A stretch of DNA of 64,000 nucleotides, from positions 1 to 64,000 of the forward strand of contig CAINDA010000035.1 in NCBI GenBank assembly GCA_903847205.1. Direction: 5' to 3'. Position 1 is the first letter of the stretch, and every line of letters begins with the position of its first letter. The position numbers and the translations under genes were made by a program. Positions 32,191 through 40,674 of this stretch are shown here, piece by piece. This stretch comes from an uncultured Bacteroidota bacterium (lineage in GTDB: Bacteria; Bacteroidota; Bacteroidia; 2-12-FULL-35-15). The notes under the pieces are model-generated. The model did no database searches and had not been told where the DNA came from. It saw only the letters and a program-made list of their open reading frames with translations.

Positions 32191-35100
32191 TTATCGCAGT
32201 AATGTAACATCACCCTGCTTGTCAAATATTTTTCCATTATTCAGCTTTACATAAGCTTTCCAGATGTACACATCCTGCTGGCATAATTTCCCTTTATAAA
32301 AGCCGTCCCAGCCTTTTTTAATATCAAAAGATTCAAAAACTTTTTCTCCCCAGCGGTCAAAAATTTCAAATCTATAATCAACAACGCCAGAAGTGTAAGG
32401 AAAGAAAATATCATTATCCAAGCTGAACATTGTGTAAAATCCATCGTTGCCTGATCCCTGCGGATTGGGTGTAAATGCGTTCGGAAAAGTAACATCAGCA
32501 TTTGTTGTAACAGAAGATACAGCAGTATCCTTGCAGCCAAACTGATTAGCCGCAAAAAGCTGTATTGGAAAAACACCAACTGACGTGTAAAGGTGGCTCG
32601 GATTAGTTAAGGTTGAGCCAGAACCATCTCCAAAATTCCAAAGATAAGTTACTGCCCCTGCTGATTGATTATTACAAACCATCTGATCAAATGGAAGCTC
32701 AATATTAGTAGCATTCACAGAAAATGCTGCTATCGGGAACGGATAAGCAGTTACTTTATAAGGCTGGGCTAAATTGTTGCTTGTGCAGCCTCCCATGGTT
32801 TTTACTAATAAACTTACTTGGTAAGTTCCCGGCTGCTGAAAAACATGTGTTGGATTTTTAATGGTTGAAGTATTATTACCTCCAGATAAAGGATCCCCGA
32901 AATTCCAACTCCATCCAATAATTGAATCACCGGGAATTCCAGGCGGAATTGTAGAACCATCGCTGAAGTTAATAGTAAGCGGAAAACACCCCGAAGTATC
33001 ACTTGCATTTATTTTAATTACAGGTAAAATAGTTATAACAGTTATCTGCCCTGCTGTTGGAGCCGGGATCTGACAAAAGCTGCCGTCGGGGAGCACGCTG
33101 CCAAGCAGTAGGGCCGGAGTAGCGACAATATCTGAATTATAGGTGTATTGTACAACAGAATTAGGCGAATTGGATATTACCGTTCCATCACCGAAATCCC
33201 AGGTATAGGATATTGCTGTGGGGCTTACAGCTGTAAAAGTAACTGTAAGCGGCGGACAGCCTATTTTAGGGTTAAACGAAAATGTTCCGGTAGGTCCAGG
33301 TACAACAACGCTGTTCGATAATGTATCGGTGCATCCTGCGCTGTTAGTAACAACCTCCGTAACTGTATAAGTTCCGGGAACAGTATATGCATGCATAGGA
33401 TTTTGCTGTGTTGCAGAAGCATTATCGCCAAAACTCCAATGCCAGGCTGTAATACCTAATCCGGTTGAATGATCGGTGTACTGCATATTTGTAACACCGC
33501 ATCCTATTAAAAGTACAGAATCAGTAAAGGCGGCAGTCGGCATCTGAATAATTATTTGATGCTGTATTGAATTAATACATCCATTTACATCTGTTACAGT
33601 CATTTTTACAGTGTACGTATTATCAGCAGTAAATGAATGGGAAGTAATCTGGCCGGAACCTGCGGCAGAAGCATCCCCGAAATTCCATGAGAAAATTGCG
33701 GGAGCCACGGCTGTAGTTCCTGAAGCATCAAAAGCAACAAGAGCATTTCTACAGGCAAAGCTATCGGCAACAAAAACAGGTGTTGGAAAGGTTGGTAATA
33801 TATAATTGGGCTTTGTCAAAGTCTGAACGCAGCCATTTTTATCAGTTACTGTCATAGTTACAGAATAAGAACCTGATACAGCATAAGTATGATTAACTGA
33901 AGGAATAACTACTGTCTGGCTTGGAGTGCCGTCGCCGAAATTCCATGTCCATTGAACAAGAGTAGAGTCAGAAACAGAAGCATCTGTTAAAATTACGTTA
34001 AACGGTGCGCAGCCAGCTGTTGTATTTGCATTGAAATCAGGAGTAGGCCCCTGCACGGTAACAATCCTGGTAGTGCTGTCCTTACAGCCATTGATGTCGG
34101 TAATAATTAATTTTGCAGTATCTAGTTTTGGAAGAAAATATACATGCAGGAAAGGGGTAACGGATGATGTTAAATCCGGGCTGCCGTCCCCGAATTTCCA
34201 AAGAACAGTATTTGCACTCTGTGATGTGTTGGTGAACGTTACAACTAAAGGATAACAGCCTTTGACGGGTGAAACGCTGAATTGCGCATTAGGAACCGAG
34301 ATAGTAAATGACTGAATAAAAGAACTATGGCATCCGGTTGAAAAATTATATGCAGTAAGAGTAACAATTTTTATTCCGATTGTCGCATATATATGGGTGG
34401 GATGCAGACTGTCGCTTAAATGAGGAGTCCCGTCGCCGAAGTCCCACACAACAGAATCAGCACCGATAGAAGCATCCGTAAAACTTACTGAATATTTATT
34501 TACACAGTTAAGAACGTAGGTAAACCTGGGAATCGGCGGAAAAATTGTTACTATATTATCAATTTTAAGTGTATCAGGGCAGCCGTGATTATAAACAATT
34601 TCCTCAACATAAAAAGTACCCGTGTCCGGAAAAAGATGATTAACAGGAGAAAAAGGCATGGGTGCTCCTGAAGGAGTTGAAAAGGTTCCTTCAGCCAAAT
34701 CAAATTTCCAATAGGCAGAATCCGCGCCGGTTGAAAGATCGGTAAACTGAGCGTTTGTTCCAAAGCAGACTGTAGGATCAACAATGCTGAAATTTGCATG
34801 AGGCTTAGTTCCGGTTTTAACGTAAGCATTTTTTGTAATACTGTCTCTGCAGCCAGCTGCAGTAACAACTTTAAGCGACACATTGTAAGTACCTGTGCCG
34901 GGATAGTTATTGCTTACATTGGGAACAGCGGTTGTTGCTGTACCATTTCCGAAATCCCAGATATAACTGACAATAGGGTCGGAGCCTGATGTGCTGGTGC
35001 TGTTAAAATTCGATACCAACGGGGCACATCCTTTAATTGGCAAGCCGGTAAAACTAGCAACCGGATGAGAAATCACGATGTAAGCAGGCTTTTTCAAAGA

Positions 35101-36393
35101 TGTTACACAGCCGTTTACACTTGTTACAGTAAGTGTTACCGAATCAACTCCCGGCGCTGCATAGGTATGAATAAAAGGTGCTGAAGAAACTGTTGAAAAA
35201 GGAGGAGTCCCGTCTCCAAAATCCCAATTGTAATTTGTACCCCCGATTGATGTATTACTGAATGTTACATTAAAAGGAACAGTGCAGCTATGGGTTTGAC
35301 CAGCGCTGAAGGCCACTGTTGCAGAAGGAGCCACTGTGATATAAGAATTTTTTGTTTTTATATCCTGACAGCCGGCGGATCCCTCTGTTAAAATAACAGT
35401 GTACGTTCCGGCAGCAGCATAAGCATGCGAAGGATTAGGTGCGTTAGAGGTTGTACCATCGCCAAAATCCCATAACTGAATACCCGCCAGCGGAAATGAC
35501 ATATCAGTAAAATTTACTGCATTGTTGGCGCAGACAATTGTATTATCGGCATTAAAATCTGCAACAATATTTTGAATACCGACATAATTTGTTCTCACTT
35601 TTGTATCGCTGCAAGCTCCCTGGGTAACTGTTAGTGATACATTGAAGGTTCCTAAAGTAGTGTATGTATTTGATGGATTTTTAAGAGTTGACGTATTACC
35701 ATCTCCAAAACTCCATGAATAAGTGGGTGTTCCGGCGTAAGTGGAAGTGTTAGTAAAATTGACTGTTAACGGCGGTGAGCAGGCTGAAATAGGGCTGCCA
35801 GTAAAAGAAGCAACAGGGGCAGGTTTAACAACAACATATTTTATGTTACTGTTGGAGCAGCCGTGAATATCAGTAACTATTACAGTTACAGGAAAGGAAT
35901 CGACCGCTGCAAATGCGTGAGTTTCTGAAGGTGTAGAGGTGGTCTGACCATTGCCATCTCCAAAATCCCATGCCCATGTGGAAATCGCACCGCCGCCTAT
36001 AATAGAATTATCTGTAAAAGTAACAGGCTGCCCGGGACATGAAGGAGTTATACTAGTTGTGAAACCTGCGATGGGATCAGCAAAAACTGTTATTGTTGCT
36101 GTGGCCGTACTGGTACCGCCGCCACCTGCAGTTGCAGTTAATGTAATTGTAAATGTACCCGGTGTTGAAAATACAGCGCCAGGACTCGTTCCGGTGGAAC
36201 TATTTCCATTTCCAAAATTCCACGCATAGGAAACCGCTCCGGTAGATGTATTTGTAAAAGATACATTAAGCGGTGCACATCCTGAAGTAACATTGGTAGT
36301 AAAGCCAGCTACTTGAGCCCTGCTGATCAGAGGGGTCAAAATACAGGTTAACAGCCATGGAAAAATAAAAAGACGTACAGATTTTATTTTCAT
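32191..36393 (-). CDS. Multi-PKD adhesin with T9SS type B sorting domain
   Basis: A 1400-residue exported protein counted from ATG 36393. The signal peptide (1-27, ends SRAQ) is followed by about fifteen PKD domains of 80-90 residues, each marked by WxFGDG or a variant (WNFGNGNSS, WDFGDGTTSN, WKFGDGSPDL, WSFGDNASAT, WNFGDPLSGG); the seventh is degenerate (WKFDLAEG). The C-terminus (about 1305-1400) is a CHU_C domain: FPNAFTPNPQGSGNDGF, FDRWGEKVFESFD, GWDGFYKGKLCQQDVYIW. Such proteins are surface adhesins or matrix components exported by T9SS. The frame extends to a TTG at 36417, but that codon lies inside the -7 element, so the ATG is used. Confidence 0.92.
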   Translation of the reverse strand: MKIKSVRLFIFPWLLTCILTPLISRAQVAGFTTNVTSGCAPLNVSFTNTSTGAVSYAWNFGNGNSSTGTSPGAVFSTPGTFTITLTATAGGGGTSTATATITVFADPIAGFTTSITPSCPGQPVTFTDNSIIGGGAISTWAWDFGDGNGQTTSTPSETHAFAAVDSFPVTVIVTDIHGCSNSNIKYVVVKPAPVASFTGSPISACSPPLTVNFTNTSTYAGTPTYSWSFGDGNTSTLKNPSNTYTTLGTFNVSLTVTQGACSDTKVRTNYVGIQNIVADFNADNTIVCANNAVNFTDMSFPLAGIQLWDFGDGTTSNAPNPSHAYAAAGTYTVILTEGSAGCQDIKTKNSYITVAPSATVAFSAGQTHSCTVPFNVTFSNTSIGGTNYNWDFGDGTPPFSTVSSAPFIHTYAAPGVDSVTLTVTSVNGCVTSLKKPAYIVISHPVASFTGLPIKGCAPLVSNFNSTSTSGSDPIVSYIWDFGNGTATTAVPNVSNNYPGTGTYNVSLKVVTAAGCRDSITKNAYVKTGTKPHANFSIVDPTVCFGTNAQFTDLSTGADSAYWKFDLAEGTFSTPSGAPMPFSPVNHLFPDTGTFYVEEIVYNHGCPDTLKIDNIVTIFPPIPRFTYVLNCVNKYSVSFTDASIGADSVVWDFGDGTPHLSDSLHPTHIYATIGIKIVTLTAYNFSTGCHSSFIQSFTISVPNAQFSVSPVKGCYPLVVTFTNTSQSANTVLWKFGDGSPDLTSSVTPFLHVYFLPKLDTAKLIITDINGCKDSTTRIVTVQGPTPDFNANTTAGCAPFNVILTDASVSDSTLVQWTWNFGDGTPSQTVVIPSVNHTYAVSGSYSVTMTVTDKNGCVQTLTKPNYILPTFPTPVFVADSFACRNALVAFDASGTTAVAPAIFSWNFGDASAAGSGQITSHSFTADNTYTVKMTVTDVNGCINSIQHQIIIQMPTAAFTDSVLLIGCGVTNMQYTDHSTGLGITAWHWSFGDNASATQQNPMHAYTVPGTYTVTEVVTNSAGCTDTLSNSVVVPGPTGTFSFNPKIGCPPLTVTFTAVSPTAISYTWDFGDGTVISNSPNSVVQYTYNSDIVATPALLLGSVLPDGSFCQIPAPTAGQITVITILPVIKINASDTSGCFPLTINFSDGSTIPPGIPGDSIIGWSWNFGDPLSGGNNTSTIKNPTHVFQQPGTYQVSLLVKTMGGCTSNNLAQPYKVTAYPFPIAAFSVNATNIELPFDQMVCNNQSAGAVTYLWNFGDGSGSTLTNPSHLYTSVGVFPIQLFAANQFGCKDTAVSSVTTNADVTFPNAFTPNPQGSGNDGFYTMFSLDNDIFFPYTSGVVDYRFEIFDRWGEKVFESFDIKKGWDGFYKGKLCQQDVYIWKAYVKLNNGKIFDKQGDVTLLR

Positions 36394-36414
36394 AATGAAA
36401 TTCTCCAATCCGAA

Positions 36415-36422
36415 CAAAATTA
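36415..36422 (-). promoter_or_regulatory. Candidate -7 element TAATTTTG
   Basis: An exact TAnnTTTG match on the minus strand, 21 bases before the ATG of the PKD adhesin. Confidence 0.5.
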
Positions 36423-36590
36423 TAAAAAAATTATGATGAAATTCAAATTAAGTTACAAGCTTATTCAGAACTGATTCATCTGATGCTATTCTTTAAAAAA
36501 TTAATTTTTAAAATAGACACATCTTATTCCGGAAAGGTTGCAGGGAAAGTTCAATTATACTGACTAAAAAATTGCGGCTTATATTTTTCT

Positions 36591-36598
36591 TACCTTCG
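36591..36598 (+). promoter_or_regulatory. Candidate -7 element TACCTTCG upstream of purB
   Basis: TACCTTCG is one base from TAnnTTTG and sits 109 bases before purB. The spacer 36394-36707 contains this, the divergent adhesin promoter and nothing else that I can identify. Confidence 0.3.
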
Positions 36599-36707
36599 TT
36601 TCCTCAAAAAACAAGTGGTTTATGAAAGCCTAGGAATTACCAGTGAATCAGGGGTATCTTAATCTAGACTTTTTTATTAATCTGAGATACAATATACTAT
36701 TTTAACA

Positions 36708-38054
36708 ATGAATGAACTAACCAAACTTTCTGCCATATCACCTGTTGACGGACGCTACCGAAATGTAACAGAAAAACTTGCAGCATATTTTTCAGAGGCT
36801 GCACTAATAAAATACCGAGTAAAGGTTGAGATTGAATATTTTATTGCTTTATGCCATCTCCCTCTGCCCCAGCTCCAAGGTTTCGATAAAACTTTGTACA
36901 GTGCATTGCGCAGTATCTATATTGATTTTACAGAAGCCGATGCTCAGCAGGTAAAAGACATTGAAAAAATTACCAACCACGATGTAAAAGCTGTAGAGTA
37001 TTTCCTAAAAGATAAATTTGATAAACTTAACCTTACATCGCAAAAAGAATTTATTCATTTCGGTTTAACCTCACAGGATATTAATAATACTGCAATTCCT
37101 TATTCCATAAAGGATGCAATGATTGAATGTGTAATGCCTAAATTAACTGAGATAACATCAAAACTTGCAGCCTTGGCTGATGAATGGGCTGCTGTTCCGA
37201 TGCTTGCCCGGACTCACGGGCAGCCTGCATCACCAACGCGTTTAGGCAAAGAGATACAGGTTTTTGCTGTAAGGCTGCAAAATCAAATTGCACAATTGAA
37301 TGCCGTTCCCTACAGTGCTAAATTCGGCGGAGCTACAGGTAATTTGAATGCACATCATATTGCTTATCCGGAGATTGACTGGCTTGCGTTTGCAGATAAT
37401 TTTGTGAATACATCATTGGGATTGAGCCGCTCCTACCCCACTACTCAGATAGAACATTACGATAATTTTGCTGCTTTCTGCGATGCTTTCAAACGCATTA
37501 ATAATATCCTAATTGATTTGGATCGCGATGTATGGACTTATGTTTCGATGAATTATTTCAAACAGAAAATCAAAGAAGGTGAAATTGGTTCATCGGCAAT
37601 GCCTCATAAAGTAAATCCGATTGATTTCGAGAATTCGGAAGGCAACTTAGGTATTGCAAATGCCCTGTTCGAGCACTTTTCAGCTAAACTACCGATTTCG
37701 CGTTTACAGAGGGATTTAACAGATTCAACAGTGCTGCGTAATGCTGGGATGCCGCTTGCTCACAGTTTAATCGCCTATAAATCCCTGTTAAAAGGGCTTG
37801 ATAAACTGATCTTAAATAAAGAAGCTCTTGAAAATGATTTAGAAAATAACTGGGCGGTGGTTGCTGAAGCGCTTCAGACAATACTGCGCAGAGAGGGCTA
37901 TCCAAAACCCTACGAAGCATTAAAAGAATTGACCCGCACCAATACACATGTTACCAAAGAAAGTATCTCCGCTTTTATTGATACACTGAATGTAAATGAT
38001 GATGTAAAAAAGGAATTGAAAAGAATTTCTCCGAGCAATTATACCGGAATTTAG
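36708..38054 (+). CDS. purB: Adenylosuccinate lyase
   Basis: A 448-residue enzyme of purine synthesis that splits SAICAR and adenylosuccinate, releasing fumarate. Fumarase/aspartase superfamily signatures are present: LTSQDINNTAIPYS, the general-acid region LARTHGQPASPTRLGKE and the flexible signature loop GSSAMPHKVNPIDFENSEGN, whose Ser is the catalytic base. Length and N-terminus (LSAISPVDGRYRNVTEKLA) agree with the long E. coli-type PurB. Monocistronic, or followed by the TPR protein gene after 74 bases. Confidence 0.96.
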   Translation: MNELTKLSAISPVDGRYRNVTEKLAAYFSEAALIKYRVKVEIEYFIALCHLPLPQLQGFDKTLYSALRSIYIDFTEADAQQVKDIEKITNHDVKAVEYFLKDKFDKLNLTSQKEFIHFGLTSQDINNTAIPYSIKDAMIECVMPKLTEITSKLAALADEWAAVPMLARTHGQPASPTRLGKEIQVFAVRLQNQIAQLNAVPYSAKFGGATGNLNAHHIAYPEIDWLAFADNFVNTSLGLSRSYPTTQIEHYDNFAAFCDAFKRINNILIDLDRDVWTYVSMNYFKQKIKEGEIGSSAMPHKVNPIDFENSEGNLGIANALFEHFSAKLPISRLQRDLTDSTVLRNAGMPLAHSLIAYKSLLKGLDKLILNKEALENDLENNWAVVAEALQTILRREGYPKPYEALKELTRTNTHVTKESISAFIDTLNVNDDVKKELKRISPSNYTGI

Positions 38055-38128
38055 ATTTTTTTTCTTTCCGAAAGGATTCTGAATCTTCTGCTTTCTTCAT
38101 TCTGCATTGACTTTTAAATGTTTTTAAC

Positions 38129-39346
38129 ATGAAAAGAATATTCATTTTATTCTTTATTCTTTATTCAATCCTAAGCAGTCAAGGCCAAACTATTGAAGAG
38201 TTTAATAAACGTGCAAGCGAAAAAGCATACATAAACGATTATAAGGGAGCTATTGAAGAATTTAAAAAGGTATTAGAAATTAATCCTAAAAATTCTTATA
38301 CCTTTTTTGATATTGGGATTATGAAAAGCTATCTGCATGACTGTATGAGCGCTATTGCGAACTTCAGTAAGGCAATTGCTATTGACTCCTCTAATCCAGA
38401 TTATTTTTATTTAAGAGGTCTTGAAAAAAATAAATTAAAAGATTACACAGGGGCTGTTTCGGATTACAGCAAGGCGCTTAAGATTGAACCCGAGAATCCT
38501 GATGCGCTTTATTTCAGAGGATCTGCGAAAGCCGCACTTCAAGACTTCAAAAACGCAGTATCAGACTATTCATCAGCAATCACTCTAAATCCGGCCCATG
38601 CAGAGGCTTATGCTGCCAGGGGCAGGGCTGAAGCACAATTACATAATTATTCTGCAGCCATTGCAGACTGCGATAAAGCGGCAGCAATTAATCCTCTTTA
38701 TTTAAACACTTATTATTACAGAGGCTGGGTAAAAGCTGAATTACATGACTTTGATGGGGCATTAGCGGACTATGTTAAAGCAATTCAACTCAATAATAAA
38801 GAGGAAAATGAATACTCTATGAAAGGGATTTTAAAACATAATCTGAAACAGTATCGCCGTGCTTTAAAAAAATATAATAAATCGCTGAAAATAAATCCGG
38901 CTGACGACAGCGCTTACTGCAATAAAGGAATTTTAAATTCTTACCTCCATTATTATAAATGGGCGAAAGATGCTTATACTAATTCAATTTTGATTAATCC
39001 TAAAAACCCCGCTGCTTACTATCGCAGAGGCAACGCAAAAGCTCAATTACATGATTACTCCGGAGCAATTGCAGATTATACAAAAGTAATTGAACTTGAT
39101 CCAAAATTTGAAAATGCTTATAAAAACAGGGGATTAATGAAATCTTATTCATTAGATTATAAAGGAGCTATTGAAGACTACAACTGGGCAATTGAGTTAA
39201 ATCCGTATGATCCTGAAAATTATTTTCAGAGAGGTGAAATGAAAATTAAAACGGGAGAAAAAGATGGCAGCTGCTCAGACCTTACTAAATACAAGACTTT
39301 AGGGGGTGATTACAGCGGCCCTGTAATTAAAATGCCTTGCAATTAA
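38129..39346 (+). CDS. Exported TPR-repeat protein
   Basis: A 405-residue protein with a signal peptide (1-19, ends SSQGQ) and about eleven consecutive 34-residue TPR units (residues 22-390), with the repeated pattern YFYRGxxKxxLxDYxGAxxDYxKAIxLNPxN. It ends in a short Cys-containing tail (SCSDLTKYKTLGGDYSG, then KMPCN). TPR solenoids mediate protein contacts; this one should sit in the periplasm or at the outer membrane. The partner is unknown. It lies downstream of purB but has no functional link to it that I can see. Confidence 0.88.
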   Translation: MKRIFILFFILYSILSSQGQTIEEFNKRASEKAYINDYKGAIEEFKKVLEINPKNSYTFFDIGIMKSYLHDCMSAIANFSKAIAIDSSNPDYFYLRGLEKNKLKDYTGAVSDYSKALKIEPENPDALYFRGSAKAALQDFKNAVSDYSSAITLNPAHAEAYAARGRAEAQLHNYSAAIADCDKAAAINPLYLNTYYYRGWVKAELHDFDGALADYVKAIQLNNKEENEYSMKGILKHNLKQYRRALKKYNKSLKINPADDSAYCNKGILNSYLHYYKWAKDAYTNSILINPKNPAAYYRRGNAKAQLHDYSGAIADYTKVIELDPKFENAYKNRGLMKSYSLDYKGAIEDYNWAIELNPYDPENYFQRGEMKIKTGEKDGSCSDLTKYKTLGGDYSGPVIKMPCN

Positions 39347-39413
39347 TTTCCCTGCAATCACCATCTTTTTTTAAAAATTTCTAACCACTACTGTTCGAAA
39401 CCTTTTGTATCTC

Positions 39414-39480
39414 GCCCCTAATGGGGCTTATAATCGTTCTTTGTTATTGCTTTCTACCAATATTTTGCCCCTATGGGGCA
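39414..39480. repeat. Pair of GCCCC/GGGGC hairpins between convergent genes
   Basis: GCCCCTAATGGGGC (39414-39427) and TGCCCCTATGGGGCA (39466-39480) are short perfect hairpins 38 bases apart, with the conserved-looking word CTACCAATATTTTG before the second. They lie between two convergent stops and may terminate both, but paired similar hairpins also suggest a dispersed repeat element. Confidence 0.6.
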
Positions 39481-39502
39481 TTCAATTGATAATGCGGTCT
39501 CT

Positions 39503-40342
39503 TTAACATTGCTCCGAATCATCAGTGAATGGCAGATGTTTATTGTTTTTAACCGGAGGAGATAATGGAGAGTAAATTGATTCTCCGCCGTCAACAGCCA
39601 AAGTTATTCCGGTTATATAGCTTGCAGCAGGCGAGAGCAAAAACAAAATAGAGGCTGCTACTTCCTCTTCTGTACCCAGGCGCCAGGCTTGATTATTTTT
39701 AATTACATTGTTAAAAATATGACTTCGGAATTCCGGTGCGTAGTTGTCCATACCGCTGGAATTAATAATTCCGGGGGCAATAGCATTTATTCTGACTCCG
39801 TATTTTCCCCATTCGTTTGCTAAACTTTTTGTTAAATTTTCGACTCCGGCTCTTGCTGCGCCTGTGTGCGAAAGCAGCGGAAACCCATTACGGATATCTG
39901 CGAGCACCGAAACAACTGCCCCTCCTTTGTGTTTAAAAACTTTATTGAAAACTTCCTGGGTTATAAAAAATGTTCCGGTAAGATTGGTTTCTATCACGGC
40001 ATTCCAGCCTTTCAGGGTAAATGATTCTGCGGGTGAAGGAAACTGGCCTCCCCCGTTGTTTACTAAAAAATCAATTGTTCCAGCTTTATCAACTGCTTCC
40101 TCAACACATTTTTTTATGCTTTCTTCTTCGCGGATATTGCAAACAATAGGGATTGCTTTCCCTCCTTCATTTTTGATGATGTCCGCTGCTTTATGCAGGT
40201 TGTCGGCTTTGCGGCTTGCAAGTATTACGGTTGCGCCGAGGGATGCGAGTTCCCGTGCGGTACGCAAGCCTATGCCGGTACCGCCGCCGGTGATGAGAGC
40301 AACTTTATTTGCGAATAAATTGGGTTTATAGATTGTGTTCAT
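39503..40342 (-). CDS. Short-chain reductase, peroxisomal enoyl-CoA / dienoyl-CoA reductase-like
   Basis: A 279-residue SDR. The cofactor motif TGGGTGIG (18-25) with SRKADN favours NADP(H), and NNGGG replaces the usual NNAG. The stretch HTGAARAGVENLTKSLANEW with YGVRINAIAPGII and FLLSPAASYITG closely follows the DECR/PECR branch (2,4-dienoyl-CoA or trans-2-enoyl-CoA reductases). At the YxxxK position it has Glu (ENLTK) instead of Tyr, as in mitochondrial DECR-type enzymes that use a different Tyr. Its neighbour is an acyl-CoA dehydrogenase, which supports a role in unsaturated fatty acyl-CoA metabolism. They are 332 bases apart, so separate transcripts are likely. Confidence 0.82.
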   Translation of the reverse strand: MNTIYKPNLFANKVALITGGGTGIGLRTARELASLGATVILASRKADNLHKAADIIKNEGGKAIPIVCNIREEESIKKCVEEAVDKAGTIDFLVNNGGGQFPSPAESFTLKGWNAVIETNLTGTFFITQEVFNKVFKHKGGAVVSVLADIRNGFPLLSHTGAARAGVENLTKSLANEWGKYGVRINAIAPGIINSSGMDNYAPEFRSHIFNNVIKNNQAWRLGTEEEVAASILFLLSPAASYITGITLAVDGGESIYSPLSPPVKNNKHLPFTDDSEQC

Positions 40343-40424
40343 TGCTTTAATTTGGGGGAACTTAAATATGATTTTTGAAATGAATTTATATTATCTATAG
40401 TGATTCCGTTTCATAAGTTGATTC

Positions 40425-40452
40425 TTTCTTTTTGTCTTGAAACAAAAAGAAA
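40425..40452. repeat. Hairpin TTTCTTTTTGT / ACAAAAAGAAA
   Basis: An 11-bp perfect stem with a six-base loop (CTTGAA), immediately before the 67-bp direct repeats. From general acquaintance with Bacteroidota genomes, this phrase commonly precedes dispersed repeat sequences. Confidence 0.6.
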
Positions 40453-40473
40453 CAAAAAATTCCGGAACAAACG

Positions 40474-40608
40474 ATTGCTCCCCGCATCCGACGCGGCATC
40501 ACGTTTGTTCAGGGCTCACGCGCGATTTCATAATATTAATTATTGCTCCCGACATATGACGCGGCATCGCGCTTGTTCATGCCTAACGCGTGGTTTCATA
40601 ATATTAAT
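40474..40608. repeat. Two 67-bp direct repeats
   Basis: Copies at 40474-40540 and 40542-40608 align without gaps at 56 of 67 positions. Both start ATTGCTCCC, contain GACGCGGCATC and end TTTCATAATATTAAT. They occupy most of the 332-base spacer 40343-40674, which has no gene. The GC-rich inner part contrasts with the AT-rich surroundings. Confidence 0.85.
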
Positions 40609-40635
40609 TTTCGAATATAGTTTATTACATCTCGC

Positions 40636-40656
40636 CCTCTCCCTTGAGGGGAGAGG
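40636..40656. repeat. Hairpin CCTCTCCC / GGGAGAGG
   Basis: A perfect 8-bp stem with a five-base loop, 19 bases past the acyl-CoA dehydrogenase stop on the minus strand. It could terminate that gene, but in the minus direction no clear T run follows; it may belong to the adjacent repeat complex. Confidence 0.5.
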
Positions 40657-40674
40657 ATTAAGGAGAGTTTTTTT

